Below are positions 25,358 through 34,483 of a stretch of DNA of 46,304 nt, piece after piece; position 1 is the first letter of the stretch; each line of letters opens with the position of its first letter. The notes beneath the pieces were generated by a model. That model worked only from the letters and a program-made list of their open reading frames with translations. It was not told the origin of the DNA and did no database searches. The position numbers and the translations under genes were made by a program. The DNA is from Nevskia sp. (lineage in GTDB: Bacteria > Pseudomonadota > Gammaproteobacteria > Nevskiales > Nevskiaceae): the NCBI GenBank assembly GCA_019689635.1, contig JADGHB010000020.1, positions 1 to 46,304 on the forward strand. Direction: 5' to 3'.

Positions 25358-26991
25358 TGCGCCCGCTGCGCCGGCTGTCGCGCACCGTGCAGATCCTGCG
25401 CGTGGCGCACAAGTATCGCCTGGGCGAATTCCTCGGCCGCAAAACGCCGGCGGCCGCGCAGCCGCGCGGCGCGCGCCTGCGTCTGGCGCTGGAAGAACTG
25501 GGGCCGGTATTCATCAAATTCGGCCAGGCGCTGTCCACCCGTCCCGACATCCTGCCGCCCGACGTCGCCGAGGAGCTGGCCCGGCTGCAGGACCGCGTGC
25601 CGCCGTTTCCGGGCGCCGAGGCGCGCGCCATCGTCGAGCGCGAGCTGGGCCGGCCGGTGGCGGAATTGTTCGAACATTTCGACGAAACCCCGCTGGCCGC
25701 AGCGTCCATCGCCCAGGTCCACGCCGCCCGCCTGCGCGCCCCGGCGGCTGGCGCGGCGGCCGGCGACGATCAGGGACTGGACGTGGTGGTGAAAGTCCTG
25801 CGCCCGGGCGTGGAAAAACAAGTCGAGCGCGATCTGGGCTTGCTGCACGCCCTGGCCGAATTCGTCGAGCGCTGGCATCCCGCCGGCCCGCGGCTCAAAC
25901 CGCGCGCCATCGTGGACGAATACGAACGCATCGTCTACGACGAACTCGACCTGATGCGCGAAGGCGCCAACTGCTCGCAGTTGCGGCGCAACTGGCTGGG
26001 CAGCGAACTGATCTACCACCCGCTCGTGTTCTGGGACTACACCCGGCCGCGCGTGCTGGTGCTGGAGCGCATCGACGGCATCAGCATCCGCGAGCTCGAC
26101 CGCCTGCGCGCGGCCGGGGTTGACTTCAAAGTGCTGGCCGAGCGCGGCGTGGAGATTTTTTTCAAGCAGGTGTTCCGCGACAACTTCTTCCACGCCGACA
26201 TGCACCCGGGCAACATTTTCGTGGACGTGTCCGATCCGCACCGGCCGAGCTATCTGGCGGTGGATTTCGGCATCGTCGGCAGCCTCACCGCCTCGGACCA
26301 GCGCTACCTGGCGGAGAACTTCCTGGCTTTTTTCAACCGCGACTACAAGCGCATCGCCGAGCTGCACCTGGAATCGGGCTGGATCCCCAAAGGCACGCGC
26401 GTGGAGGACTTCGAATCCGCCATCCGCACCGTGTGCGAGCCGATCTTCAACAAGCCGCTCAAGGACATTTCCTTCGGCTTCTTCCTGCTGCGCCTGTTCC
26501 AGATCGCGCGGCGTTTCAACTACCAGGTCCAGCCGCAGCTCGTGCTGTTGCAAAAGACCCTGTTTCAGGTGGAAGGGCTGGGCCGCCAGCTCTATCCCGA
26601 GCTGGACCTGTGGAAGACCGCCAAGCCGATCCTGGAAGACTGGATGTGGAACCGTATCGGCCCCGGCGCCCAGCTCGCCCGCCTGCGCGACCAGGCGCCG
26701 ACGCTGGCCGAAACCCTGCCCGAACTCGCCACTCGGGCGCTCAAGATCCTGGCCCAGGGACCCCAGCCCGCCGTCAACGAGGAAAGCGCGCTCGCCTTGC
26801 GCCAGGAAATCCGCGCCGCCAACCGCCGGACGCTATACGCCGCCGCCGGCGCCACGGCCTGGCTCGGCGCGATTCTGCTCTACGGCCTGACCGCCCACAG
26901 CCAGCCGCCGCAGACGGTGCAAATCCTCGACGCCGCGCTGGTCGCGCTCGGCGCCGGCTGCTGGTGGCGAGCGCTGCGGCGCGGCCGCTGA
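25357..26991 (+). CDS. ubiB: Ubiquinone biosynthesis ATPase/kinase-like UbiB
   Basis: A 544-residue member of the ABC1/ADCK/UbiB atypical kinase family needed for ubiquinone synthesis. The KxGQ segment [16 protein letters not shown], the alanine-rich loop [11 protein letters not shown], the [10 protein letters not shown] loop with the catalytic acidic residue, and VDFGIVG (DFG) are visible. Two membrane helices close the protein (about residues 490-530). Length is standard. Start coupling to ubiJ supports the ATG at 25357. Confidence 0.96.
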   Translation: MRPLRRLSRTVQILRVAHKYRLGEFLGRKTPAAAQPRGARLRLALEELGPVFIKFGQALSTRPDILPPDVAEELARLQDRVPPFPGAEARAIVERELGRPVAELFEHFDETPLAAASIAQVHAARLRAPAAGAAAGDDQGLDVVVKVLRPGVEKQVERDLGLLHALAEFVERWHPAGPRLKPRAIVDEYERIVYDELDLMREGANCSQLRRNWLGSELIYHPLVFWDYTRPRVLVLERIDGISIRELDRLRAAGVDFKVLAERGVEIFFKQVFRDNFFHADMHPGNIFVDVSDPHRPSYLAVDFGIVGSLTASDQRYLAENFLAFFNRDYKRIAELHLESGWIPKGTRVEDFESAIRTVCEPIFNKPLKDISFGFFLLRLFQIARRFNYQVQPQLVLLQKTLFQVEGLGRQLYPELDLWKTAKPILEDWMWNRIGPGAQLARLRDQAPTLAETLPELATRALKILAQGPQPAVNEESALALRQEIRAANRRTLYAAAGATAWLGAILLYGLTAHSQPPQTVQILDAALVALGAGCWWRALRRGR

Positions 26992-27005
26992 TTTCCAGGA
27001 GAAAT

Positions 27006-27767
27006 TCAGCCCGAACACTGCGGGCGGCGGCCGGCCGCGCGCGCCTGCTGGTACACGGGTATGTCCTGCGGCACGCGCGCCTGGAGCTGCTGGATGCGGC
27101 TGGCGTCCGAAGGATGATCGGAAAGGATGGCCGGCGGGCGCGCCCCGCCGAGCCGTGACATCTTCTGCCACAGCGCGATGGCACCCTGCGGATCGAAGCC
27201 CGCGCGCGCCATCAGGTCCAGGCCCAGGAGATCGGCCTCGGATTCCTGCTCGCGCGAGAAGTGCAGCAGCAGCAGGGTCGAGGCGTCGCCGACCAGGTTG
27301 GGATCCACGCCGGTGACCGCGCCGACCAGCCCGGCGCCGAGGTTGGCCGCGAGCGCCTGCGAATAGCGCTCCGCCGAATGGTGGGCGAGCACGTGGCTGA
27401 CTTCGTGGCCGATGACCGCGGCCAGCTCGTCCTGGGTGGTGGCGACCTTGAGCAAGCCGGTATAGACGCCGATGTGGCCGCCGGGAAGCGCGAAGGCGTT
27501 GATCTCCGGGCTGTCGAAGACCTTCACTTCCCAGGGCGTGGTATTGCCGGGGATGGCGGTGGTCACCGCGTCGGCCACGCAGGTGACGAAGCGGTTCAGC
27601 CGGGCGTCGCGCGTCACGGGCGTTTTTTGCTCGATCTGGCGGAACGCCTGCGCTCCGACCTGGGCCATCTGCTCGTCGGAAACCAGGTTCAACTGGCTGC
27701 GGCCCAGCGGCGAGGTCGCGCAGGCCGCGCACGACAAGGCCGCCAGAACAATCCATCCCTGACGCAC
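27006..27767 (-). CDS. M48 family metalloprotease lipoprotein (LoiP/BepA-like)
   Basis: A 253-residue zinc protease of the Oma1-type M48 family, which degrades misfolded envelope proteins. It has a lipobox (SCAAC), [10 protein letters not shown] with the zinc-binding HEXXH, and the third ligand in [14 protein letters not shown]. The GTG at 27767 puts the signal peptide at the N-terminus; a TTG at 27848 would add 27 residues with no export character. There are no TPR repeats, so it is closer to the short LoiP type than to full BepA. Confidence 0.88.
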   Translation of the reverse strand: MRQGWIVLAALSCAACATSPLGRSQLNLVSDEQMAQVGAQAFRQIEQKTPVTRDARLNRFVTCVADAVTTAIPGNTTPWEVKVFDSPEINAFALPGGHIGVYTGLLKVATTQDELAAVIGHEVSHVLAHHSAERYSQALAANLGAGLVGAVTGVDPNLVGDASTLLLLHFSREQESEADLLGLDLMARAGFDPQGAIALWQKMSRLGGARPPAILSDHPSDASRIQQLQARVPQDIPVYQQARAAGRRPQCSG

Positions 27768-27954
27768 GATGAGACTCGGTTTCGATGCGGGCCGCCGAAC
27801 TGCGGCGATTTTAACCTGGGCCGGGACTCGCCGCCGCCGGAACCGCAAATCTTGTAAATTAGGCTTGGGCGCTAGGCCCGGGGAGCGGTTAAAAGCCGCA
27901 AATAGAATTCAAGCGGCCTTGGGGTCGTTTCGAGAGAAGGAAGGCTTTTGCTTT

Positions 27955-28164
27955 ATGGCTAATCGTGAAACGGGGACCGTGAAGTGGTTCGACAACGCCA
28001 AGGGCTACGGCTTCATCCAGCGAGCCGCCGGCGAAGACGTATTCGTGCACTTCCGGCAGATCCGCGGCGAGGGGTACCGCACGCTGCAGGAAGGCCAGCA
28101 GGTGTCCTTCAACGTGGTGCAGGGACAGAAGGGATTGCAAGCCGAGGACGTGGCCGTCATTTGA
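27955..28164 (+). CDS. Cold-shock domain protein
   Basis: A 69-residue single cold-shock domain that binds single-stranded RNA and DNA. RNP1 (KGYGFIQ) and RNP2 (DVFVHF) are both present, followed by [20 protein letters not shown] lies about ten bases upstream of the ATG. The roughly 100-base leader after the M48 promoter region may carry cold-responsive structure, but I cannot show that. A strong terminator follows. Confidence 0.94.
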   Translation: MANRETGTVKWFDNAKGYGFIQRAAGEDVFVHFRQIRGEGYRTLQEGQQVSFNVVQGQKGLQAEDVAVI

Positions 28165-28171
28165 ACGCGCG

Positions 28172-28202
28172 AGCGCCGGTCGTTCCCGCGACCGGCGCTT
28201 TT
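28172..28202 (+). terminator. Rho-independent terminator of the cold-shock gene
   Basis: A perfect 11-base-pair stem, AGCGCCGGTCG and CGACCGGCGCT, with a 6-base loop, followed by TTTT. It lies 8 bases after the stop codon. Confidence 0.9.
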
Positions 28203-28239
28203 CCTCGTTCGGCTTGTGGTTCGGCTTGCCAGCCGCACT

Positions 28240-28537
28240 TCAGGGTTTCAAGGTCCGACCCAGGAACTCCAAGCTGCGTCCCCAAGCGTCGTGCGCGGGT
28301 TCGGCGAAATCGCCTTTCAGCTCGTCCGTGCCGATCCTGCCGTAAGTCACCGTGCGCGTTTGCACCGAACCGGACGGCGGTGGATGCGCCACCACAGGGC
28401 TAGGCAGCGGCGCGGTCATGATGCATCTGCGCCATCGCCGCAGCCTCGCGCGCCGCGCGGGCTTCCGCCGGCGGCGCCTGGCCGCCGCAGCCGGCGAGCA
28501 GCACGAGCCAACAGATCGGCAAGGCGGAGCGTCCCAT
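28240..28537 (-). pseudogene. Relic of a secreted dienelactone-hydrolase-like protein
   Basis: From an ATG at 28537 with a good GAAGGAAA site upstream, 45 codons encode a lipoprotein signal (LLAGC) and an alanine-rich linker before a TAG at 28400. A shift to the next frame then reads PSPVVAHPPPSGS, RTVTYGRIGTDELKG and FAEPAHDAWGRSLEFLGR up to a TGA at 28240. The second part joins what looks like the first strand of a dienelactone hydrolase directly to its last helix, as if about 200 central codons were lost. The lipoprotein part alone may still be made. The family assignment is my reading of short matches. Confidence 0.5.
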
Positions 28538-28557
28538 GCGTGGGTTTCCTTCGGTTC

Positions 28558-29367
28558 TCAAGTATCCATGAACTCGGCGGACTCGGCAGACTTGGCGTTC
28601 AGGGCCGCCAGAAGCTGAGGGTGCAGGGCGGGCGTGGCGGCGAGCACGCTGGTGGTGTCCAGGCCCACCGCTCGGCCGGCGAGATCCGTGAACACGCCGC
28701 CGGCTTCGCGCACGATCAGGCTGCACGCGGCGATGTCGAGCACGTTGACGTCGGACTCCAGCACGGCGTCGAGCTTGCCCGCGGCCAGCCAGTGGTAGTG
28801 CAGGAAATCGCCGTAACCGCGGATGCGGTGCAGCCGCGGGATCAACGCCCCCAGCCGCGCCCAGCCGGGACCGCGCGCCAGGCGCGCGAGATTGCCGGTG
28901 GACAGGGTCGCGCGCTCGATGGCCATCGTGTCCGCCACGCGCAGGCGCTCGCTCCCCAGCCAGGCGCCGGCGCCGCGTTCGGCCCACACGGTTTCTCCCG
29001 CCCCGCCGTTCCACAGCGGCGCGCAGGACACCGCGGCGACGATTTCCCCGCGGTGCAGTAGCGCGATCTGGGTGGAAAACAAGGGATAGCCGCGCACGAA
29101 CGCCTTGGTGCCGTCGATCGGGTCGATCAGCCAGAGGTATTCGGCATTCGCCCCCTCGCGCCCCAGCTCCTCGCCGTAGAACCCGTGCTCGGGAAAACGC
29201 GCCTTCAACACCGATTTGATGGCGCGTTCCGCAGCCACGTCGGCTTCCGTGACCGGGCTCGTGTCCGCCTTGTAGCGCACCTGGCAACCGCTGCGATAGG
29301 CCTCGCGGATGACTTGAGCGGCGGCTTGAGCCGCTTCGAGCGCGGCGGCGACGAACAAGTTCGGCAT
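28558..29367 (-). CDS. Inositol monophosphatase family phosphatase
   Basis: A 269-residue lithium-sensitive phosphatase of the IMPase family. The metal site is seen in EELGREG and DPIDGTKAFVRG, with a later acidic residue in DVNVLDIAA. Several family members are histidinol-phosphate phosphatases (HisN) or CysQ; the ALLHRGEIVAAVSCAPLW stretch fits a HisN-type enzyme best, but this is not certain. It is transcribed toward the hydrolase relic and divergent from btuB. Confidence 0.82.
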   Translation of the reverse strand: MPNLFVAAALEAAQAAAQVIREAYRSGCQVRYKADTSPVTEADVAAERAIKSVLKARFPEHGFYGEELGREGANAEYLWLIDPIDGTKAFVRGYPLFSTQIALLHRGEIVAAVSCAPLWNGGAGETVWAERGAGAWLGSERLRVADTMAIERATLSTGNLARLARGPGWARLGALIPRLHRIRGYGDFLHYHWLAAGKLDAVLESDVNVLDIAACSLIVREAGGVFTDLAGRAVGLDTTSVLAATPALHPQLLAALNAKSAESAEFMDT

Positions 29368-29394
29368 GACGACCCGGCAATGAGGCTGGAACGC

Positions 29395-29422
29395 TTGCCA
29401 TCTTAGCCGCTTGCCTTACACT
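29395..29422 (+). promoter_or_regulatory. Likely promoter of the cobalamin riboswitch-btuB unit
   Basis: TTGCCA at 29395-29400 (five of six to the -35) and TACACT at 29417-29422 (four of six to the -10) lie 16 bases apart, just before the riboswitch, so transcription would begin around 29429. Confidence 0.55.
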
Positions 29423-29431
29423 TGCGCGTCG

Positions 29432-29650
29432 CGCAGGTGTCCGCGCCGCCGCTCGCGGCGCGGGTGAAACGGGAAGCCGGTGCGCGGCGTGCACCCCACG
29501 CCGCAATTCCGGCGCTGCCCCCGCAACGGTAGGTGGGTGAGCCGGCGGCACAGGCCACTGGACTTCGCGGTCCGGGAAGGCGCCGCCGACCAACAGGGAA
29601 GCTCTCCCTGCCCCACGAGCCCGGAGACCGGCCTGTGCGAGGTCCGGCAA
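29432..29650 (+). promoter_or_regulatory. Cobalamin riboswitch
   Basis: The leader of btuB carries the conserved cobalamin aptamer pieces in order: GGGAAGCCGGTG at 29471-29482, the B12 box-like CTGCCCCCGCAACGGT at 29515-29530, and GAGCCCGGAGACCGGCC at 29617-29633. It binds a cobalamin and lowers btuB expression when the vitamin is plentiful. The ends are approximate. A hairpin at 29674-29691 just before the ribosome-binding site is probably part of the expression platform. Confidence 0.93.
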
Positions 29651-29673
29651 CGCGCCGGGAACACTGACCCATC

Positions 29674-29691
29674 GCCTGCGGGGACGCAGGC
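29674..29691 (+). promoter_or_regulatory. Expression-platform hairpin before btuB
   Basis: GCCTGCG (29674-29680) pairs perfectly with CGCAGGC (29685-29691) around a GGGA loop, ending three to four bases before the GGAG that precedes the btuB ATG. There is no T-run, so control of translation initiation is more likely than of transcription termination. Confidence 0.55.
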
Positions 29692-29703
29692 ACGGAGACT
29701 TCC

Positions 29704-31578
29704 ATGATCGACCTCGCCCGTTGGGCGCCGGGGCTCGCCGCTCTGCCCCTGCTCGCCACCGCTCAAGACCTTTCCCCGTCCTGGCCGCCGCAAACGGCCG
29801 CCGTGCTGGCGCCGGTGACCGTGACGGCGACGCGCACGCCGCGCGCGCTGGAGGACAGCCCGGCCGCGACGCTGGTCATCGACCGCACCCAGATCGAACG
29901 CAGCCAGGCCACCGACGTCGCCCAAATCCTGCAGGAATATGCCGGACTGGAGGTGGCGCGTACCGGCGGGCCCGGCCAGCCCGCTACGCTGTTCGTGCGC
30001 GGGGCCAACAGCAACCATGTGATCGTGCTGATCGACGGCGTGCGTCTGAACGACGCCACCAGCGGTCTGCCGCCGCTGGCCGATCTGAGTCCGGAACTGC
30101 TCGAGCGCATCGAGGTGATCGAAGGCCCGCGCGCCGCGCTCTACGGGCCCGACGCCATCGGCGGCGTGGTCAATCTCATCACCCGCGCACCGGGGCCCGC
30201 GCGGGTTTCCGCCAACGTCGGCGGCGGCAGTTACGACACGACCTATGGCGGCCTTGCCGCCCGCGACCAGGGCACGGTCGCGGGCTTGCCCTGGGGACTG
30301 GCGCTCGCCGGCCAGCAAGCCCACAGCAGCGGCTTTCCCACCTTCCAGGGCAGCGACCTCGACAGCGCTTATCGCAATCGCAGCCTGAGCGGACGCGGCG
30401 CGCTCGCCATCGGCGGCTTCACGCTGGAAGCGCGTGCCTACGACACGCAGGGGCAGACTCAGTATCAGAATCTCGCCTTCGACAGCAATTTCGACTTCGC
30501 CGGCTTCACGCCCGCCGCCGAGGACTTCCACCACCAGGTGCTGGCCCTGGAAGCCGGGGCGCGGCTGCTTTCGAACTGGCGCTCCAGCCTCACCGCCAGC
30601 CGCAGCCTCGATCGACTCGCGCAATTGCAAGCCGATGCCGCCGGCCTGCCGCCGGGGTTCGTGCGCACGATCCGTCCGGAGCTCGACTGGCACAACGTGC
30701 TGACGCTCGACCCCCACCAACGGCTGTCCTTCGGAGCCCGCGCGGCGCGCGAGCGGGTGGATGCCCTGTCCTTCGGCAGCCGCATCGCCTATGCGCAAGA
30801 CCGCGATTACGGCGTGCTGCAGGACGAGCTGTTCTTCGGCCCGCACCAGGCGGTGCTGGCGGTGAATTATCTGCACGACGCCGCCTTCGGCGAACGTTTC
30901 GACTGGAACGCGGAGTACGGCTACGCCCTCAGCGCCACCACCCGCCTGCTCGCCTCGGCGGGCACCGCCTTCCACACGCCCACCGCCAACGACCGCTTCG
31001 GTTTCGGCGGCAATCCCGATCTCAAGCCGGAAAAGGCGCGCAACTACGAGCTGGCGGTGCGCCAGCGGTTCGGCCTCGCCCAGCACGCCGAGCTGCGGCT
31101 GTTCCGCACCGAAGTGCGCGACCTGATCCAGTACCTGGGCGCGGTCAACCGCGTGGAGAACGTCAGCCGGGCGCAAAGCGAAGGCGTGCAACTTTCCTGG
31201 GAGTACCTCGCAAACGGCTGGCAGGCGCGCCTCGATGGTCTGTGGCAGAACCCGCGCAATCTCGACGCGCACACGCAGTTGCTGCGCCGGGCGCGGCTCG
31301 CCGGCTCGGCGCAGCTGACCCGCACCTTCGGCCGTTACCGGGTCGGAGCCAGCTTTTACAGCACCACGCATCGCCCCGACGTCGGCGCCATCGACGGGGC
31401 ACCGACCACCGACGGTGGCTACGGGCTGCTGAGCCTCGGCGCCGGGGTGCGGCTGACCCGCGCCCTGAGCCTGGACGCGCGGCTCGACAACGCGCTCGAC
31501 AAGCACTACCAGACCGCGGCGGGGTACAACCAACCGGGCAGCGCGCTCTACGCCACACTGCGCTACGCCCTGCCCTGA
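29704..31578 (+). CDS. btuB: TonB-dependent vitamin B12 receptor BtuB
   Basis: A 624-residue outer-membrane receptor. After a signal peptide (about 1-20) comes a TonB box-like APVTVTAT (about 37-44), then the plug domain with TLFVRGANSNHVIVLIDGVR and GPRAALYGPDAIGGVVNLIT, and a 22-strand-type barrel that ends in LRYALP. The cobalamin riboswitch directly upstream and the adenosyltransferase downstream identify the substrate as a cobalamin. The size is normal for BtuB. Confidence 0.94.
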   Translation: MIDLARWAPGLAALPLLATAQDLSPSWPPQTAAVLAPVTVTATRTPRALEDSPAATLVIDRTQIERSQATDVAQILQEYAGLEVARTGGPGQPATLFVRGANSNHVIVLIDGVRLNDATSGLPPLADLSPELLERIEVIEGPRAALYGPDAIGGVVNLITRAPGPARVSANVGGGSYDTTYGGLAARDQGTVAGLPWGLALAGQQAHSSGFPTFQGSDLDSAYRNRSLSGRGALAIGGFTLEARAYDTQGQTQYQNLAFDSNFDFAGFTPAAEDFHHQVLALEAGARLLSNWRSSLTASRSLDRLAQLQADAAGLPPGFVRTIRPELDWHNVLTLDPHQRLSFGARAARERVDALSFGSRIAYAQDRDYGVLQDELFFGPHQAVLAVNYLHDAAFGERFDWNAEYGYALSATTRLLASAGTAFHTPTANDRFGFGGNPDLKPEKARNYELAVRQRFGLAQHAELRLFRTEVRDLIQYLGAVNRVENVSRAQSEGVQLSWEYLANGWQARLDGLWQNPRNLDAHTQLLRRARLAGSAQLTRTFGRYRVGASFYSTTHRPDVGAIDGAPTTDGGYGLLSLGAGVRLTRALSLDARLDNALDKHYQTAAGYNQPGSALYATLRYALP

Positions 31579-31616
31579 GCGGGTGCAAGCAGCCGCCGGC
31601 GGCGTTAAGCTCAAGC

Positions 31617-32165
31617 GTGGGCCATCGTCTGAGCAAGATCGTCACCCGCACCGGCGACGCCGGCGAAACCGGGCTGGCCGACGGTTCGCGCCTGCCCAAA
31701 TCCGCGCCGCGCGTCGCCGCGCTGGGCGAGGTGGACGAACTCAACTGCGTGCTCGGCCTGTTGCTCGCCCGCGAGCTGCCGGCGGAGGTCTGCGGGCCGC
31801 TTACGCGCGTGCAGCACGAGCTGTTCGACCTGGGTGGCGAACTCTCGCTGCCCGGAGCGAAAGTCCTCGGCGAGGCGCCCATCGAGGCTCTGGAAACCGC
31901 CGTGCGGACGCTCAACCAGGACCTGCCGCCGCTCAAGGAATTCGTCCTGCCCGGCGGCAACGAAGCGGCGGCCATCGCGCATCTGGCGCGCGCGGTGTGC
32001 CGGCGCGCCGAGCGCACGCTGTGGGCGCTCAACGCCGTCGAACCGCTCAATCCCTGCGCCCCGCGCTACCTCAACCGATTGTCGGATCTGCTGTTCGTGT
32101 GCGCGCGCGTCCTGGCCCGCCGCGCGGGCGGCAGGGAGGTCATTTGGCAGCGCGCAGGGCGCTGA
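31617..32165 (+). CDS. PduO-type cob(I)alamin adenosyltransferase
   Basis: A 182-residue enzyme that adds the adenosyl group to cob(I)alamin using ATP. Family motifs are TRTGDAGETGLADGSRLPK, the ALGEVDELN segment, CRRAERTLWAL and RYLNRLSDLLFVCAR. The likely start is the GTG at 31617, 38 bases after btuB; a much longer open frame upstream is only a shadow of btuB. Its 3' end overlaps the convergent btuF by 26 bases. It would convert B12 taken in by BtuB into the coenzyme. Confidence 0.92.
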   Translation: MGHRLSKIVTRTGDAGETGLADGSRLPKSAPRVAALGEVDELNCVLGLLLARELPAEVCGPLTRVQHELFDLGGELSLPGAKVLGEAPIEALETAVRTLNQDLPPLKEFVLPGGNEAAAIAHLARAVCRRAERTLWALNAVEPLNPCAPRYLNRLSDLLFVCARVLARRAGGREVIWQRAGR

Positions 32166-32991
32166 GCCGCTTGCGGGCGAGATCGAGATCGGCGCAAGCC
32201 TGCGCGATGCCATCGAGCAGCCGCGGCGTGGCGCGCGCCAGACGGTCGGCCTGAACCGCGAAGAGATTGCCGGCGCGCGCCGCGGGCGTCGCGGCGAGCC
32301 TGGCCCAGTAGGCGCGCATCGCCTGGGCGTTTTCCTCGGCGCCATAGAACACCGCCTCGGGCTGCGCCGCCAGCATCGCCTCGGCCGAAACCGGCGCGGC
32401 GAGCGTGGGCAGATCGGCGAAGACATTGACGCCGCCGCACACCGCCAGCGCGCGGCTGATCGGACTGTCGCGGTTGACGCTATAGGCGGGCGCGGTCTCG
32501 ATCTGATAGACCACGCGCACCGGCGCTGCGCCTTGCCAGCGCGCGCGCAGGCGCGCCAGCCGCGCGAGGTAATCGGCCGCCGCCCGGCGCGCGAGGTTTT
32601 CCGTGCCCAGCCAGGCACCGAGCGTTTCCAGGGCGGCGGCCACGTCGTCCAGATCGCGCACGCGCAAGCGTTCCACGCGCAGCCCCAGTCCGCGCAAGCG
32701 CGCGACGGTTTCCGGCGGCGTGCCGCCATCCCAGGCCAGCACCAGGCTGGGCCGGAGCGCGAGCACCGCTTCGAGGTTGACGCTCTGAGCGTCGCCGATG
32801 CGCGGCAGCTGGTCCAGCGTCGCGGGGAAGTCGCTCCAAGCCGAGACGCCGACCAGGTCCTCGCAGGCGCCGGCCGCGCACACCAGTTCCGCCAGATGCG
32901 GCGCCAGCGTCACGACGCGCGGCGCGGCCGCGGCAGCGCAAGCCAATCCCGCGGCCAGCCAGGCGGCCGCCAGTATTTTCAAGCGAGCCAT
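32140..32991 (-). CDS. btuF: Vitamin B12 periplasmic binding protein BtuF-like
   Basis: A 283-residue periplasmic substrate-binding protein of the BtuF/FhuD type, with a signal peptide (about 1-23) and the family opening RVVTLAPHLAELVCAAGA, then VGVSAWSDFP. It should carry a cobalamin from BtuB to an inner-membrane ABC transporter, but no BtuC or BtuD gene is in the window. Its ATG overlaps the 3' end of ampE by 13 bases. Assignment to B12 rests on the sequence type and on btuB across the strand. Confidence 0.85.
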   Translation of the reverse strand: MARLKILAAAWLAAGLACAAAAAPRVVTLAPHLAELVCAAGACEDLVGVSAWSDFPATLDQLPRIGDAQSVNLEAVLALRPSLVLAWDGGTPPETVARLRGLGLRVERLRVRDLDDVAAALETLGAWLGTENLARRAAADYLARLARLRARWQGAAPVRVVYQIETAPAYSVNRDSPISRALAVCGGVNVFADLPTLAAPVSAEAMLAAQPEAVFYGAEENAQAMRAYWARLAATPAARAGNLFAVQADRLARATPRLLDGIAQACADLDLARKRLSALRAAK

Positions 32992-33833
32992 ACGCCGGCG
33001 GTGAGCAGCGCGGTCACCGCCAGCAGCACCAGCTCGGCGCGCGTCTGCATGCGCAAGACCTCGGCCAGCGCCGCGTCCAGCGAGGAGGCGACCACCGGGC
33101 CGCCGCGATCTTCCCAGTCGAGCGCGGCGCCGGCGGTTTCCGCCAGCACCGCCCAACTGCGCTGCCGCCAGTCGCCGTCGAAATCGTCGCCAAGCCGCCG
33201 CCAGGCGGAGAGCGCGTCGTCCATGCTGCCGGCCAGCGCATAAAGCAGCGCGGTCAAGCGCGCTGGAATCCACGCGAGCAGCGCGTGCAGGGCCGCGGCG
33301 CTGCGCGCGGCCGGCCCATGCGCGTCCTCGATCAACAGCGCCAGGCGGCTGGCGAGACGATAGAGCACCGCGCCGCCCGGCCCCAGCGCCAGGAACCACC
33401 ACAGCGTGCCGAACAAGCGTTCGTGCGACTGGATGAACAGCGCGCCGATCAGGCTTTTGTGGTCGGCATCGGGTTCCGGCCCGGATTGCAAGGCGCGAGT
33501 CAGGCGCGCGATCTCGGCGGCGTCGCCCGCCGCGCGCGCCGCGCGCAGGCGTTGCACGTCGTCGGCGAGGTCGCGCGGTCCCAGACAGGAAAACAGCATC
33601 AGCGCCGAATACAGCAGCCGCAGCGGTTCGGACGGCAACGCGCGCCAGAGCTCGTAAGTCAGCCCGGCGCCGAGCGCCGCCAGCAAGGGTGGCGTGGCGG
33701 CGGAGCGCCAGAACGCCGGCAGGGGCAGCCATTGCTGCAGCTTGTCCCACAGCCGGGTCTGGATCGCGGCGTCGCGGTGCGGCGAGAACAGCCGCTCGGC
33801 CGCCAGCGCGAGCAACATGGCGAGCAGTTTCAT
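32979..33833 (-). CDS. ampE: Regulatory signalling modulator AmpE
   Basis: A 284-residue inner-membrane protein with several helices, linked with AmpD to sensing cell-wall turnover and beta-lactamase induction. The opening KLLAMLLALAAERL and the segment ARAAGDAAEIARLTRAL fit the family, which is related to the CbiB fold. Its ATG overlaps the ampD stop as ATGA. The C-terminal hydrophobic helix overlaps btuF. Confidence 0.86.
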   Translation of the reverse strand: MKLLAMLLALAAERLFSPHRDAAIQTRLWDKLQQWLPLPAFWRSAATPPLLAALGAGLTYELWRALPSEPLRLLYSALMLFSCLGPRDLADDVQRLRAARAAGDAAEIARLTRALQSGPEPDADHKSLIGALFIQSHERLFGTLWWFLALGPGGAVLYRLASRLALLIEDAHGPAARSAAALHALLAWIPARLTALLYALAGSMDDALSAWRRLGDDFDGDWRQRSWAVLAETAGAALDWEDRGGPVVASSLDAALAEVLRMQTRAELVLLAVTALLTAGVWLA

Positions 33834-34438
33834 GCGGCACACTCCAGTAGCCTGCGCAAACGGGTCCAGTCGAAAAACGGCCCCGGATCGGTCTTGCGGC
33901 CGGGCGCGATCTCGCTGTGCCCGGCGATGCGCTGCGCCGTGATGCCCGGATAGGCGCGCATCAGCGCGCGCGCCACGCCGGCGAGCGTGGCGTATTGCAC
34001 GTCTTCGAAGGGTCGCTGGTCGCAGCCCTCCAACTCCACGCCGATGGAGAAATCGTTGCAGCGCGCGCGCCCGGCATAGCTCGATTCCCCGGCGTGCCAG
34101 GCGCGGCGGTCGAAGGCGACGTATTGCCTCACGCGGCCGTCGCGGAAAATGCACAAGTGCGCGGACACACGCAGCCCGCGCAGTTTCTCGAACTCGGGAT
34201 GCGCCGCGCAATCGAGCCGACCGAGGAACAGATCGTCGATCCACGGCCCGCCGAATTCGCAGGGCGGCAGCGAAATGGCGTGCACCACCAGCAGCGAAAT
34301 GTCGCTGCCATCCGGACGCTCGTCGGCATGGCAGGAGGGCGTCCATAGCGCCGGCGCGAGCCGACCGCTGTCGCGATCCACCGCGAAGCGCGGAACGCGC
34401 GGCGCATCGCCGCGGTCTAGCATGTTCATCTGCGCCAT
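33830..34438 (-). CDS. ampD: 1,6-anhydro-N-acetylmuramyl-L-alanine amidase AmpD
   Basis: A 202-residue cytoplasmic zinc amidase that recycles peptidoglycan by cutting anhydro-muropeptides. Zinc ligands are the His in LLVVHAISLPP and the His and Asp in AGHSEIAPGRKTDPG; the acidic residue in IGVELEG is also present. The ATG at 34438 has AAAGGG about nine bases upstream; two nearer ATGs are possible. It is coupled to ampE. Confidence 0.95.
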   Translation of the reverse strand: MAQMNMLDRGDAPRVPRFAVDRDSGRLAPALWTPSCHADERPDGSDISLLVVHAISLPPCEFGGPWIDDLFLGRLDCAAHPEFEKLRGLRVSAHLCIFRDGRVRQYVAFDRRAWHAGESSYAGRARCNDFSIGVELEGCDQRPFEDVQYATLAGVARALMRAYPGITAQRIAGHSEIAPGRKTDPGPFFDWTRLRRLLECAA

Positions 34439-34483
34439 GCGCTCGCGCCCTTTACACTGGCCACAACAAGACCAAGGAAACCC

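Larger units (their letters stand above)
29368..29703. other. Intergenic region holding the riboswitch leader
   Basis: This is the only gap of more than 300 bases without a gene. It contains the btuB promoter, the cobalamin riboswitch and the hairpin described separately; no small gene was found in it. Confidence 0.85.

Noticed and set aside
29721-32165. An 814-codon frame through btuB and the adenosyltransferase gene
   Set aside because: The first 630 or so codons shadow btuB in another frame; only the last 182 codons encode the adenosyltransferase.
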